6,233 bases of DNA from Taibaiella sp. GTDB lineage: Bacteria > Bacteroidota > Bacteroidia > Chitinophagales > Chitinophagaceae. The stretch lies in NCBI GenBank assembly GCA_019454705.1, contig JACFNS010000148.1, positions 1 to 6,233 of the forward strand, given 5' to 3'. The position numbers and the translations under genes were made by a program. Below the pieces are notes generated by a model, which worked only from the letters and a program-made list of their open reading frames with translations, made no database searches and was not told the DNA's origin. Numbering within the stretch: position 1 is the first letter of the stretch; every line of letters starts with the position of its first letter. Shown here one piece after another: positions 1-6,217 of the stretch.

Positions 1-750
1 GAATACTTTGTCAATACCGTTGTTCTGATAGCTGTAATCGGTAAACAGAGGTTCACTGTGACAGCTGGCACAATGTTGCCTGAAGAGTAGCAAACCCTCT
101 TGTTCATCAGGGGTTAAATACGCTGTACCGTTTACATATTGATCGTACCTGGCATTAGCAGATACTAGTCCCGACATATACTGAGCCAGCGCCCAAAACA
201 TCTGTTGGTCGTCCACGGTATCGCGGTTAAAAACTTTCTTGAAGAGGGAAGGGTAGTCCGGGTGGTTATTCAGTTTGCGCACAATATTCACCAGGCTTTC
301 ACCCATTTCGGCCGGATTAGTTAATGGGGCCAGCGGCATTACTTCTATATGGTTCACACCACCATCCCACATAAAGCTTTTGTTCCATGCCATATTGAAT
401 AACACGGGAGAATTGCGTTTAGAAATTCCACCATTAATACCTATGCTGAATGCGGCACCACCGTCAGCAAATGCATCCTTTTGCCTGTGGCAACTTGCGC
501 AGGATATAGTGCCATCGCGCGACAGCATGGGGTCGAAGAATAGTTTCCTGCCCAGTTCAAAGCTGGCTTTGCTGTATGCATTGTCATCAAATTGGTACAC
601 AGGTTCAGGAAAATGAGCAGGACGTACCCAGGCATCAGTTGTGGCCGGTGGTACGTCCTGTACTTCTTTTCTACTACAGGCGGCAAGCAGGGTTATTGCT
701 GCTGTTGTAAGCAGTATGCCTGCCCGCCATTGCCGTAGTATGTTACCCAT
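1..750 (-). CDS. MauG/MbnH-like di-heme cytochrome c peroxidase lipoprotein, 3' end cut by window edge
   Basis: The first 250 codons are visible; family members are usually about 330-400 residues, so the C-terminus lies beyond the window. A hydrophobic N-terminus ends in the lipobox LAAC, with Cys25 as lipidated residue, which predicts an envelope-anchored lipoprotein. Two heme c motifs CASCH occur at residues 84-88 and 227-231. Between them is the family signature RNSPVLFN (112-119), then MWDGG (127-131) and NPAEMG (145-150). By spacing from the first heme, Trp128 matches the inter-heme tryptophan and Glu148 the catalytic glutamate of bacterial cytochrome c peroxidases. The position of the oxidised-state distal His (His71 in Pseudomonas CCP) appears to be Ile105, and the nearby Gln is Met138. 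The family reduces H2O2 or, in MauG and MbnH, oxidises residues of a partner protein. It starts 6 bp after the MbnP-like gene, so the two are probably cotranscribed and the partner is the likely substrate. An ordinary peroxidase remains possible. Confidence 0.9.
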   Translation of the reverse strand, partial: MGNILRQWRAGILLTTAAITLLAACSRKEVQDVPPATTDAWVRPAHFPEPVYQFDDNAYSKASFELGRKLFFDPMLSRDGTISCASCHRQKDAFADGGAAFSIGINGGISKRNSPVLFNMAWNKSFMWDGGVNHIEVMPLAPLTNPAEMGESLVNIVRKLNNHPDYPSLFKKVFNRDTVDDQQMFWALAQYMSGLVSANARYDQYVNGTAYLTPDEQEGLLLFRQHCASCHSEPLFTDYSYQNNGIDKVF

Positions 751-756
751 GAAAAA

Positions 757-1533
757 CTATTGTTCCAGCGCTTTGAACGCTATGTTGTCATAAAAATTCT
801 TAGCCATTGTTACAGCCTCAGGGCCGGGTGCGTGTATCACACTCTTCACGCTCACACTGGGCGAGCTATGCCACAGGCGTGCAGGGTTAGCAACCAGTCG
901 TACGTTAGGCTGTTTGCCTTTTTCTATGTTCAGTACTGAACCACCAAAGTTTGTAGCTTTTACAGTGATGACATTGTCAGCACCCATAAAACCACCCAGG
1001 TGGAAGATGAAATTGCCACTGGGCGAGTTGGGCGAAGTTCCTTCCGCTTTCAGCATGATATAGCCTGAGTTCCAGTCCCAAAACATGCCATGCACCAGCG
1101 ATAAAGCACCAGTATTGGCGCCAAGTGTATTAGCGGCACTGTCCACGCCCATGGTGTATTGCATCTCTGTATAGTTACCCGCAGGTATGTCTTTTACGGT
1201 AAAGGAATAACCTTCTTCACAGTCGGTACACTGCAGGTAGTAACTGTTGGGAGCGCTCCACCAGTTGCCATCAGCGTCTTTCAATTTAATATTCGATACA
1301 TAGAACTTAAACAGTGAGAATGTCAGTGTATCTCCGGTTTTGGTATGCACCATTGTTTTCCCAATTTCCCAGGGCAGCATATTAGAGCCAAATACAAAGT
1401 CGAAGCTTACTTTCATATCGCCGTTTTGTGTTACAGGAGTAGATTGTTTTTCTTTTTTGCAGGAAGGTAGCAGCAAAGTAGTGGTTGCCAGCGCTACAAT
1501 CAACAATGCCATTTTTACGGGTAACTTGTTCAT
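757..1533 (-). CDS. MbnP-family lipoprotein, probable copper-binding partner of the adjacent di-heme enzyme
   Basis: This 258-residue product has a signal peptide with lipobox LPSC (Cys25), so it is probably an envelope lipoprotein. Recognised MbnP-family landmarks are FKFYVSNIKL (75-84), GVDSAANT (129-136), the tryptophan-rich block HGMFWDWNSGYIMLKAEG (148-165) and FHLGGF (177-182). It also has a CTDC pair (102-105), Trp91-Trp92 and a Trp221-His222 dipeptide near the C-terminus. In characterised relatives (MbnP, MopE, CorA) a tryptophan is converted to kynurenine and helps bind copper; which one would be modified here cannot be read from the sequence. The frame stays open to an ATG at 1569, but that adds 12 polar residues before the signal peptide and would overlap the candidate -7 box at 1552-1559, so the ATG at 1533 is preferred. 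No Shine-Dalgarno sequence is seen, as is usual in Bacteroidota. The stop codon lies 6 bp before the di-heme gene, indicating an operon. Family assignment is fairly secure; copper binding is inferred. Confidence 0.85.
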   Translation of the reverse strand: MNKLPVKMALLIVALATTTLLLPSCKKEKQSTPVTQNGDMKVSFDFVFGSNMLPWEIGKTMVHTKTGDTLTFSLFKFYVSNIKLKDADGNWWSAPNSYYLQCTDCEEGYSFTVKDIPAGNYTEMQYTMGVDSAANTLGANTGALSLVHGMFWDWNSGYIMLKAEGTSPNSPSGNFIFHLGGFMGADNVITVKATNFGGSVLNIEKGKQPNVRLVANPARLWHSSPSVSVKSVIHAPGPEAVTMAKNFYDNIAFKALEQ

Positions 1534-1551
1534 AATATTGGTTTTATGATT

Positions 1552-1559
1552 CAGATATA
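1552..1559 (-). promoter_or_regulatory. Candidate -7 box for the MbnP/di-heme operon
   Basis: Read on the minus strand this is TATATCTG, one mismatch from the Bacteroidota consensus TAnnTTTG. It lies 18 nt before the preferred ATG at 1533, similar to the 16-nt spacing at two other genes here. No TTG is present at the expected -33 distance, so this is a weak call. Confidence 0.3.
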
Positions 1560-1641
1560 AAATTACCATGTTCTATGTATGTTGTATGTAATGTTAGTCA
1601 CATTTGCATATGATTTCTGTCATGAAAAACCGGCTATAAAC

Positions 1642-1671
1642 AACAAGGGGAAGCCTTAGCTCCCCCTTGTT
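1642..1671 (-). terminator. Probable terminator of the T9SS cargo gene
   Basis: A 9-bp perfect stem (AACAAGGGG paired with CCCCTTGTT) is extended inward, after one A-C mismatch, by a 3-bp AGC/GCT stem closing a CTTA loop. It starts 23 nt after the stop codon of the minus-strand T9SS gene. In that direction the stem is followed by GTTTATAG, a poor uridine tract, so the hairpin is clear but intrinsic termination is inferred. It separates this gene from the downstream MbnP-family operon. Confidence 0.6.
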
Positions 1672-1694
1672 TACAAGTGTATTTCCTTTTTTGA

Positions 1695-3005
1695 TTATCT
1701 GCTGATGGTAAACTTGCGTACGCCTTTAAATGTACCGTCGTTCACATTCAGGATATAATTACCTGAAGGCAGTTCATTAACAGACATCTTTGTTTCTGAT
1801 TTTGAGTATTCAGACCAGTTTTTAACCACACGCCCCTGCATGTCCAGTATTACATACTGAACGTGTTTGTCTTTCATGATACCGTCCAATTGTACATGAA
1901 TAGTATTGTTAGCAGGAGACGGATAGATATTGATTTTGCTGTTGTTTACATCAATGCTTTCAACACTTACCACCCAGTTGTAGTACCAATTGTTGATGCT
2001 ATCCTGGTTGTTTGTTTGTTTCCACTCACTGATACCATCCCAGGATATACTTACTTCTTCTGTCATTCTACCGCTACCATCAGGTAAGTATTTATATCCC
2101 CATTTGCCCTGGTTTGTAAAGTTAGGAGGGAATAATTTGGCAATCCTGATCATTGTATCAGGGGTTGCACTTGAACCTGTATAGAAGAAAGTATCTCTGC
2201 CGTTATCATTTTCCCATACACCTGTATATATGTCTTTTTGAATAACGGTAATCCGTGAGTTGCCGTCATAGCTATATATATAGCGAACATCATCTGTCCA
2301 GCTACCACCGCTTGATTTGAACCAGTTAATCTGGCTTACCTTGCCCGCAGCATATGTTGTTTCCCTCTTTACAGAATCTTGCCATGAACCGCCGCCTGAA
2401 GTTACCCACCTCTGATCGACAAAACTGGTTTCGTTATTGCCGCTGTATTGATAGGTATGCATACGGTTATTCCTCCATCCTGCAGGGTTGCCGCCACCAC
2501 CATAGCTGTATGTAAGCCTGTGCCTTGTTGCTATATTATTGCTGTTCCATGTATAAACTATGCAGCTGCTCCTTCTCCAGCTACCTGAGCCGAATGTACT
2601 CCATGTTTCATAATGAACTGTATCTGGTTTGCCACTTTTATAGAGTATTCTTGTACGAAGACTGTTTCTCCATGTTTTAGAACTATCATTCCAGGTGTAA
2701 TAGATACTCTCATTAAAGTCAGATCCGTTATATGTAGAGACTCTCCTGCCTGTCCATTTTACTCCTGTACCGTCTTTTGTAAAAACATGCATAGAGTCTT
2801 CCATTAACTCAAATTCAGGGATTTTATACTTGCCGGGGTTAGCACCTTTAACTCCGGAATGAAAGTAAAGCACACTATCCTCAATGATATTGCCGGATGA
2901 TACATAGGTTCTGTGTGCTTTGCCCATCAGGCGCATTTGTGCCTTGCTGATAGTTGTAAACAAGGTTAAACTAAAAACTAAACTAAGTGTAATTATATAT
3001 TTCAT
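1695..3005 (-). CDS. T9SS type A sorting-domain protein with tandem Trp repeats
   Basis: A 436-residue secreted protein of unknown function. Residues 1-22 form a signal peptide with a signal-peptidase I site before Gln23 (KA/Q). Residues about 84-328 consist of degenerate repeats of roughly 30 residues anchored on Trp84, 112, 143, 177, 208, 236, 264, 302 and 328, with recurring GGSW, Y-x-Y and acidic or Arg positions, suggesting a beta-strand-rich repeat fold. The C-terminal 80 residues are a T9SS type A sorting tail: INIYPSPANNTIHV (358-371), then ILDMQGRVV (386-394), LPSGNYILNV (412-421) and the terminal KFTISR. Such tails direct outer-membrane translocation by the T9SS and are normally removed or used for surface attachment. 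No catalytic motif was recognised, so an adhesive or structural role is only a guess. The start is supported by the signal peptide and by a candidate promoter directly upstream; hairpins flank the gene on both sides, suggesting a single-gene transcript. Confidence 0.9.
   Translation of the reverse strand: MKYIITLSLVFSLTLFTTISKAQMRLMGKAHRTYVSSGNIIEDSVLYFHSGVKGANPGKYKIPEFELMEDSMHVFTKDGTGVKWTGRRVSTYNGSDFNESIYYTWNDSSKTWRNSLRTRILYKSGKPDTVHYETWSTFGSGSWRRSSCIVYTWNSNNIATRHRLTYSYGGGGNPAGWRNNRMHTYQYSGNNETSFVDQRWVTSGGGSWQDSVKRETTYAAGKVSQINWFKSSGGSWTDDVRYIYSYDGNSRITVIQKDIYTGVWENDNGRDTFFYTGSSATPDTMIRIAKLFPPNFTNQGKWGYKYLPDGSGRMTEEVSISWDGISEWKQTNNQDSINNWYYNWVVSVESIDVNNSKINIYPSPANNTIHVQLDGIMKDKHVQYVILDMQGRVVKNWSEYSKSETKMSVNELPSGNYILNVNDGTFKGVRKFTISR
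2025..2756 (-). repeat. Eight tandem ~30-residue Trp-anchored protein repeats
   Basis: Within the T9SS protein (residues 84-327) successive anchor tryptophans are 28, 31, 34, 31, 28, 28, 38 and 26 residues apart. A typical unit runs W-[RQTE]-x(3-5)-[RK]-x(3)-Y-x-Y/G, a variable Gly/Asn turn, a second aromatic strand often with Trp, then a Gly/Ser turn leading to the next Trp. It resembles the strand-turn pattern of YD-type repeats but was not matched to a named family. Confidence 0.7.
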
Positions 3006-3021
3006 AAGGCTGATATTTTCT

Positions 3022-3051
3022 CTAATTTAATTAATTTTTAATAGAGTGCAA
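3022..3051 (-). promoter_or_regulatory. Candidate Bacteroidota-type promoter of the T9SS gene
   Basis: On the minus strand a TTG (3049-3051) is followed after exactly 19 nt by TAAATTAG (3022-3029), one mismatch from the TTG-N19-TAnnTTTG consensus. The box ends 16 nt before the ATG at 3005, in an AT-rich leader. The AT-rich background makes chance matches likely, so confidence is modest. Confidence 0.4.
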
Positions 3052-3090
3052 GAAAAAATATTAATTATCTGCAAATAAATCAACCCCAAG

Positions 3091-3139
3091 TATAAGCTGA
3101 AAGGCGTAGTCCGTTACAGACTACGCCTTTCAGCTTATA
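3091..3139 (-). terminator. Perfect 21-bp stem, 7-nt loop hairpin after the lipoprotein gene
   Basis: The arms at 3091-3111 and 3119-3139 are exact reverse complements, with the loop CGTTACA between them. It begins 14 nt after the stop codon of the minus-strand lipoprotein gene and lies upstream of the T9SS gene promoter region. A terminator is the simplest reading, but no uridine tract follows in the minus direction (CTTGGGG), so mRNA 3'-end stabilisation or a dispersed palindrome are alternatives. Confidence 0.6.
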
Positions 3140-3153
3140 TGATATAACTAATC

Positions 3154-3702
3154 TTAGTAAACAATAGTACCACTCAGGCCACTGAATGTAGCATTGCCTG
3201 TGGGGCTGATAGTAACAGTACCGGTAAATGAACCAGTAGCGTTGGCAAACCTGCCTGTACCACCTGTAAAGTCAACCTTAGCTACGCCAACAGCGCCGTT
3301 AGGGCCATACAGCAGGTCGTATGGATGCGTGTAGCAATACAGGCTGTCGCCGTTAGCGGCTACGAAGTACGCACACTCAACACCTACATGGTCGCCTATA
3401 TAGTTGCCATCTTGTATGATGGGTGCTACGCAAGGCTTAATGAGTGAGGTAGTCATACCCAGGTGGCTCAGGTTGCCTGTGCCGGAGAAGGTACCCACTG
3501 GGTAATAATCGCCGCAGTCGCAGGGCAGGTTTTGAGTAGGGGCAAATGAATAAGACATCTGTCCGCTGAATGGCCTGGCCTGAGGGCCTTTTTTCATCAT
3601 TGCTTCCTGGTCAGATGTTATGGTGGGGATAGTATCGCTCTCCTTGCTGCACGATGCCAGCAGTATGGCGGAGAATGCCACTAATAATAATTTACTTTTC
3701 AT
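3154..3702 (-). CDS. Small Cys-containing lipoprotein of unknown function
   Basis: A 182-residue predicted lipoprotein with N-terminal Lys residues, a hydrophobic stretch and lipobox LASC (Cys18). After a polar linker the mature part is rich in Gly, Thr and short strand-like segments. Two similar motifs stand out, GTFSGTGNLSHLG (70-82) and GGTGRFANATGSFTG (147-161), and the protein ends in GLSGTIVY. The Gly/Thr GGTGRF-x-ATG pattern recalls small secreted beta-barrel proteins; this resemblance is a recollection, not a verified family match. Five cysteines follow the lipidated one (61, 63, 91, 110, 123), so disulfides are possible. An upstream GTG at 3741 keeps the frame open, but it falls inside the -7 box at 3741-3748. 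Of the remaining ATGs (3711 and 3702), 3702 is preferred because AGGATT precedes it and it gives a normal signal peptide. The gene is divergent from the CBS gene and followed by a strong hairpin, so it is probably transcribed alone. Confidence 0.8.
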   Translation of the reverse strand: MKSKLLLVAFSAILLASCSKESDTIPTITSDQEAMMKKGPQARPFSGQMSYSFAPTQNLPCDCGDYYPVGTFSGTGNLSHLGMTTSLIKPCVAPIIQDGNYIGDHVGVECAYFVAANGDSLYCYTHPYDLLYGPNGAVGVAKVDFTGGTGRFANATGSFTGTVTISPTGNATFSGLSGTIVY

Positions 3703-3740
3703 AATCCTCATTTTTAGAATGTGTAAGAATGTGTTGGGCA

Positions 3741-3748
3741 CAAATATA
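3741..3748 (-). promoter_or_regulatory. -7 box of the lipoprotein gene
   Basis: Read on the minus strand this is TATATTTG, an exact match to the Bacteroidota -7 consensus TAnnTTTG. It lies 38 nt before the ATG at 3702. No TTG is found at the ideal -33 spacing. It argues against translation starting at the GTG whose first base is 3741. Confidence 0.5.
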
Positions 3749-3905
3749 ATATCACCAATGCTATAAGTTAATTTTTATGATAATTTGTTAACAACCTGAT
3801 TACAACCGCTTAACCAGCCGATAACAAAAATACCCGGGCTGAAAAAGCTAATTAATATCATCTTTCCTGATGTTCCGTGTCATGTTTTAAGGGTATGTGA
3901 CGGGC

Positions 3906-3913
3906 TATTTTTG
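3906..3913 (+). promoter_or_regulatory. -7 box of the CBS-domain gene
   Basis: TATTTTTG matches TAnnTTTG exactly and lies 16 nt before the ATG at 3930. No exact -33 TTG is seen. With the minus-strand box at 3741-3748 it makes the 3742-3929 spacer a divergent promoter region; nothing else was recognised in that spacer. Confidence 0.5.
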
Positions 3914-3929
3914 AATCAAATAAAGAGCT

Positions 3930-4349
3930 ATGAACAAGCATAAACCGGTTGCAGATATTATGACTACTGACGTGTACACCGCCGATGTAGATAAGGATAC
4001 ATTGTTTGATGTGAAGGACCTGATGCTGAATAAGGGCCTGAGGCACGTGCCCGTGGTGCATGGCAAAAAGCTGGTGGGCATCATCAGCAAGACGGATATA
4101 GACAGGCTGATATTCAGCAGGATGTTTGAAGAGGAAGAAGATGCCGACGAGGCTGTGCTGGAGATGCTGCGGATAAGCCAGGTGATGACGCACAAGCCTA
4201 AGGTGGTGCATGCGGATACAACTGTACGCAAGGTGGCGGAAATACTGGCTAAGGAAGAGTTTCATGCGCTGCCGGTGGTTGAGGGTGATAAGCTGGTGGG
4301 TATTGTTACTACTACAGATGTGATTAAATATATGCTGACACAATATTAG
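3930..4349 (+). CDS. Stand-alone CBS-domain pair protein
   Basis: A 139-residue cytoplasmic protein made almost entirely of two CBS domains (about residues 5-63 and 82-137). Each has the typical core: GLRHVPVV (36-43) with GIISKTDI (50-57), and FHALPVV (111-117) with GIVTTTDV (124-131). The G-h-x-[ST]-x-x-D-[IV] segments fit the phosphoribose-contacting motif of CBS domains that bind adenine nucleotides, so a Bateman module sensing a ligand such as AMP, ATP or SAM is likely; the ligand itself cannot be deduced. An acidic linker EEEEDADE (67-74) separates the domains. There is no signal peptide, membrane segment or effector domain, so it probably regulates a partner protein in trans, and the neighbours do not identify that partner. 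A weak purine-rich AAAGAG precedes the start. It is the only plus-strand gene in the window and converges on dnaJ. Confidence 0.93.
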   Translation: MNKHKPVADIMTTDVYTADVDKDTLFDVKDLMLNKGLRHVPVVHGKKLVGIISKTDIDRLIFSRMFEEEEDADEAVLEMLRISQVMTHKPKVVHADTTVRKVAEILAKEEFHALPVVEGDKLVGIVTTTDVIKYMLTQY

Positions 4350-4372
4350 TGCCCCTTTTGTATATGATGAGT

Positions 4373-4400
4373 GAGGGTTGCAATACGCAACCCTCTTTTT
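4373..4400 (+). terminator. Intrinsic terminator of the CBS gene
   Basis: A 9-bp perfect stem (GAGGGTTGC/GCAACCCTC) with a 5-nt AATAC loop is followed by TTTTT. It starts 23 nt after the CBS-gene stop and lies in the 57-bp gap between the two convergent genes. On the minus strand the hairpin follows the dnaJ stop but lacks a uridine tract, so for dnaJ it could act only as a weak or shared terminator. Confidence 0.85.
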
Positions 4401-4406
4401 ATGTCT

Positions 4407-5579
4407 TTATCCGCCAAAGGCGTCTTTTATCTTGTCGAAGAAGCTGCGGTCTTCCCGCTGCTCGGCGGCATTTTCACCGGGCTGGAAGTTGGCTGATTTA
4501 GACAGCTTATCCATCATCGTTTTTTCTTCAGCACTGAGGGTTTGCGGTGTCCAAACATTCACCTCTACCAGTTGGTCGCCCTTCTCGTACGACTGGAATG
4601 CCGGGAAGCCCTTGCCCTTCAGCCTGAATATCTTGCCGCTCTGCGTGCCGGCGGGTATCTTTATTTTGGCCTTGCCGTCAATGGTAGGTACTTCTACCTG
4701 TGTACCGTTCACCACATCGGGGAAGGACAGGTACAGGTGATAGATAACATCCAGCTCGTTGCGCCTCAGCTGCGGGTGCTTTTCTTCTTCTATCAGTATC
4801 AGCAGGTCGCCCTTGGGGCCGCCGCGTTCGCCGGCATTGCCCGCGCCGCTCATGCTTAGTTGCATGCCATCGTAAACACCTGCCGGTATATCTATATTGA
4901 TAGTTTCTTCGCCATACATGCGGCCCTCGCCTTTACAAGCGGTACACTTGGCTTTTATCTGTGTGCCCTCGCCATTGCAGGTAGGGCAGGTAGTAACGGT
5001 CTGCATCTGCCCCAGGAAGGTGCTCTGCACCCTGCGCACCTGGCCACTGCCGCCGCAGGTGCCGCAGCTTTGTACCGATGCTGAATCTTTTGCCCCGCTG
5101 CCACCGCATGTATTGCAGGCTACATATTTTTTTACCTTGATTTTCTTATTCGCCCCGTGCGCTATCTCAGCATAGGTCAGCTTGAGCTTAACCCGCAGGT
5201 TGGCACCACGTGTGCCCCTGCGCGGGCCACCCTGGCGGCCGCCACCGCCGCCAAAGAAACTGCCGAACATATCGTCGCCAAAGATGTCGCCGAAGTTCTG
5301 GAAGATATCTTCCATACGCATGCCGCCGGGGCCCTGGCCCCCGCCCGATGCACCACCTACGCCTGCATGGCCAAAACGGTCGTAGCGGGCTTTTTTGTCT
5401 GCATCGCTCAATACGTCATAAGCCTCCGCCGCTTCTTTAAACTTTTCTTCGGCAGATGGATCCCCGGGGTTGCGGTCGGGGTGGTACTGCATGGCAATTT
5501 TCCTGTAAGCTTTCTTTATCTCATCAGCACTGGCCCCCTTGGAGACCCCTAATACCTCGTAGTAATCGCGTTTTGACAT
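4407..5579 (-). CDS. dnaJ: Chaperone protein DnaJ (Hsp40, type I)
   Basis: A full-length type I J-protein of 390 residues, the usual size. It delivers unfolded proteins to DnaK and stimulates DnaK ATPase activity in the cytoplasm. In order: J domain (about 4-69) with the HPD triad at 33-35; a Gly/Phe-rich linker (about 70-125, including [13 protein letters not shown]); four CxxCxGxG zinc-finger repeats at Cys155/158, 172/175, 198/201 and 212/215, all with both cysteines, binding two zinc ions; and C-terminal substrate-binding beta domains (about 225-345) with [11 protein letters not shown] and [17 protein letters not shown]. The start gives the canonical [12 protein letters not shown]-terminus; AAAGGGA lies about 13 nt upstream and may aid initiation. 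It follows grpE by 53 bp with no -7 box in the gap, so it is probably cotranscribed. The gene is clearly richer in G+C than the T9SS gene, as expected of a core gene. Confidence 0.98.
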   Translation of the reverse strand: MSKRDYYEVLGVSKGASADEIKKAYRKIAMQYHPDRNPGDPSAEEKFKEAAEAYDVLSDADKKARYDRFGHAGVGGASGGGQGPGGMRMEDIFQNFGDIFGDDMFGSFFGGGGGRQGGPRRGTRGANLRVKLKLTYAEIAHGANKKIKVKKYVACNTCGGSGAKDSASVQSCGTCGGSGQVRRVQSTFLGQMQTVTTCPTCNGEGTQIKAKCTACKGEGRMYGEETINIDIPAGVYDGMQLSMSGAGNAGERGGPKGDLLILIEEEKHPQLRRNELDVIYHLYLSFPDVVNGTQVEVPTIDGKAKIKIPAGTQSGKIFRLKGKGFPAFQSYEKGDQLVEVNVWTPQTLSAEEKTMMDKLSKSANFQPGENAAEQREDRSFFDKIKDAFGG

Positions 5580-5632
5580 ATCGTATGTTTATCCCTTTCT
5601 ATAGCCGGGATTATAAAAAATCTTTGTTGTTA

Positions 5633-6217
5633 TCAGGCGCCTACCACCACTTTTGCATGGCGTATCAGCTTATCGTTCAGGTAATAGCCCGGCTGCACCA
5701 CATCCAGTATTTTGCCCTTCATATCTTCGCCCGGGGCTGGTATTTCCGTTATGGCCTCGTGCAGGTCGGCATCAAAATCTTTGCCCATGCAGTCCATCTG
5801 TTTCAGGCCTTTTTGCTGCAATACGTGCTGCAATTTATTAAAAACCAGCGTCGCGCCTTCCTTCAGGCTGGCGGGGTCGTTGTCCACCTCCATCTGTTTC
5901 AGGGCGCGGTGGCTGTCGTCCACCACGTCCAGCAGGCTCTGCACCACGTCTTTGCCGGCTGTTGATATCAGTTCTATACGCTCTTTGGCGGTGCGCTTGC
6001 GAAAGTTGTCAAACTCCGCCACCAGCCTCAGGTTCTTATCTTTCAGTTCCTCTATCTCGTCCTGCAATTTTTGCAGTTCGTCCACTTCTTCCCGTATCTG
6101 CTCTGTAGCCTCGTTGGCGGCATCTGCACTGTTTTCGTTCGTCATTTCGGCCTCTGCAGCGGTGTTTTCAGCCCCTGTGGTGTTGTTTACGTCCTGTTCT
6201 GTAGCCTTATCGGTCAT
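5633..6217 (-). CDS. grpE: Nucleotide exchange factor GrpE
   Basis: A 194-residue GrpE, normal for the family. GrpE dimers release ADP from DnaK and so reset the chaperone cycle. Residues 1-38 are acidic, Asn/Ala/Thr-rich and probably disordered. A long coiled coil (about 39-85) contains the family motif EFDNFRKR (68-75). A helical middle part includes VVQSLLDVVDD (91-101). The C-terminal beta-wing carries DLHEAITEIP (151-160) and VQPGYYLNDKLIRHAKVVV (174-192), matching the conserved end of GrpE. The start at 6217 is the first ATG giving a typical acidic N-terminus; only 16 nt of A-rich upstream sequence is in the window, with no Shine-Dalgarno sequence, so the promoter and any heat-shock control lie outside. 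It is the first visible gene of the grpE-dnaJ operon; dnaK is not in the window. Confidence 0.97.
   Translation of the reverse strand: MTDKATEQDVNNTTGAENTAAEAEMTNENSADAANEATEQIREEVDELQKLQDEIEELKDKNLRLVAEFDNFRKRTAKERIELISTAGKDVVQSLLDVVDDSHRALKQMEVDNDPASLKEGATLVFNKLQHVLQQKGLKQMDCMGKDFDADLHEAITEIPAPGEDMKGKILDVVQPGYYLNDKLIRHAKVVVGA

Noticed and set aside
275..616. 113-codon plus-strand frame
   Set aside because: Antisense to the di-heme peroxidase, with no recognisable domain.
441..686. 81-codon open frame on the minus strand
   Set aside because: It is out of frame inside the di-heme peroxidase gene, whose own frame carries both heme motifs and family signatures.
1534..1569. Longer N-terminus for the MbnP-like protein starting at the ATG at 1569
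   Set aside because: It adds 12 residues ahead of a standard lipoprotein signal peptide and overlaps the candidate -7 box, so the ATG at 1533 is more likely.
3858..4343. 161-codon minus-strand frame opposite the CBS gene
   Set aside because: Its His/Leu/Gln-rich translation resembles no family and it lies antisense to an unambiguous CBS-domain gene.
5157..5552. Overlapping plus-strand frames opposite dnaJ (Ala-, Pro- or Arg-rich)
   Set aside because: Low-complexity shadows of the Gly-rich linker and J domain on the other strand.
5580..5632. Separate promoter for dnaJ in the grpE-dnaJ gap
   Set aside because: No TAnnTTTG box is seen in these 53 bp; cotranscription with grpE is the simpler reading.
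5456..5965. 169-codon plus-strand frame spanning the grpE-dnaJ junction
   Set aside because: It is antisense to conserved parts of both chaperone genes and its translation shows no domain; the frame is open because of the codon bias of the opposite strand.
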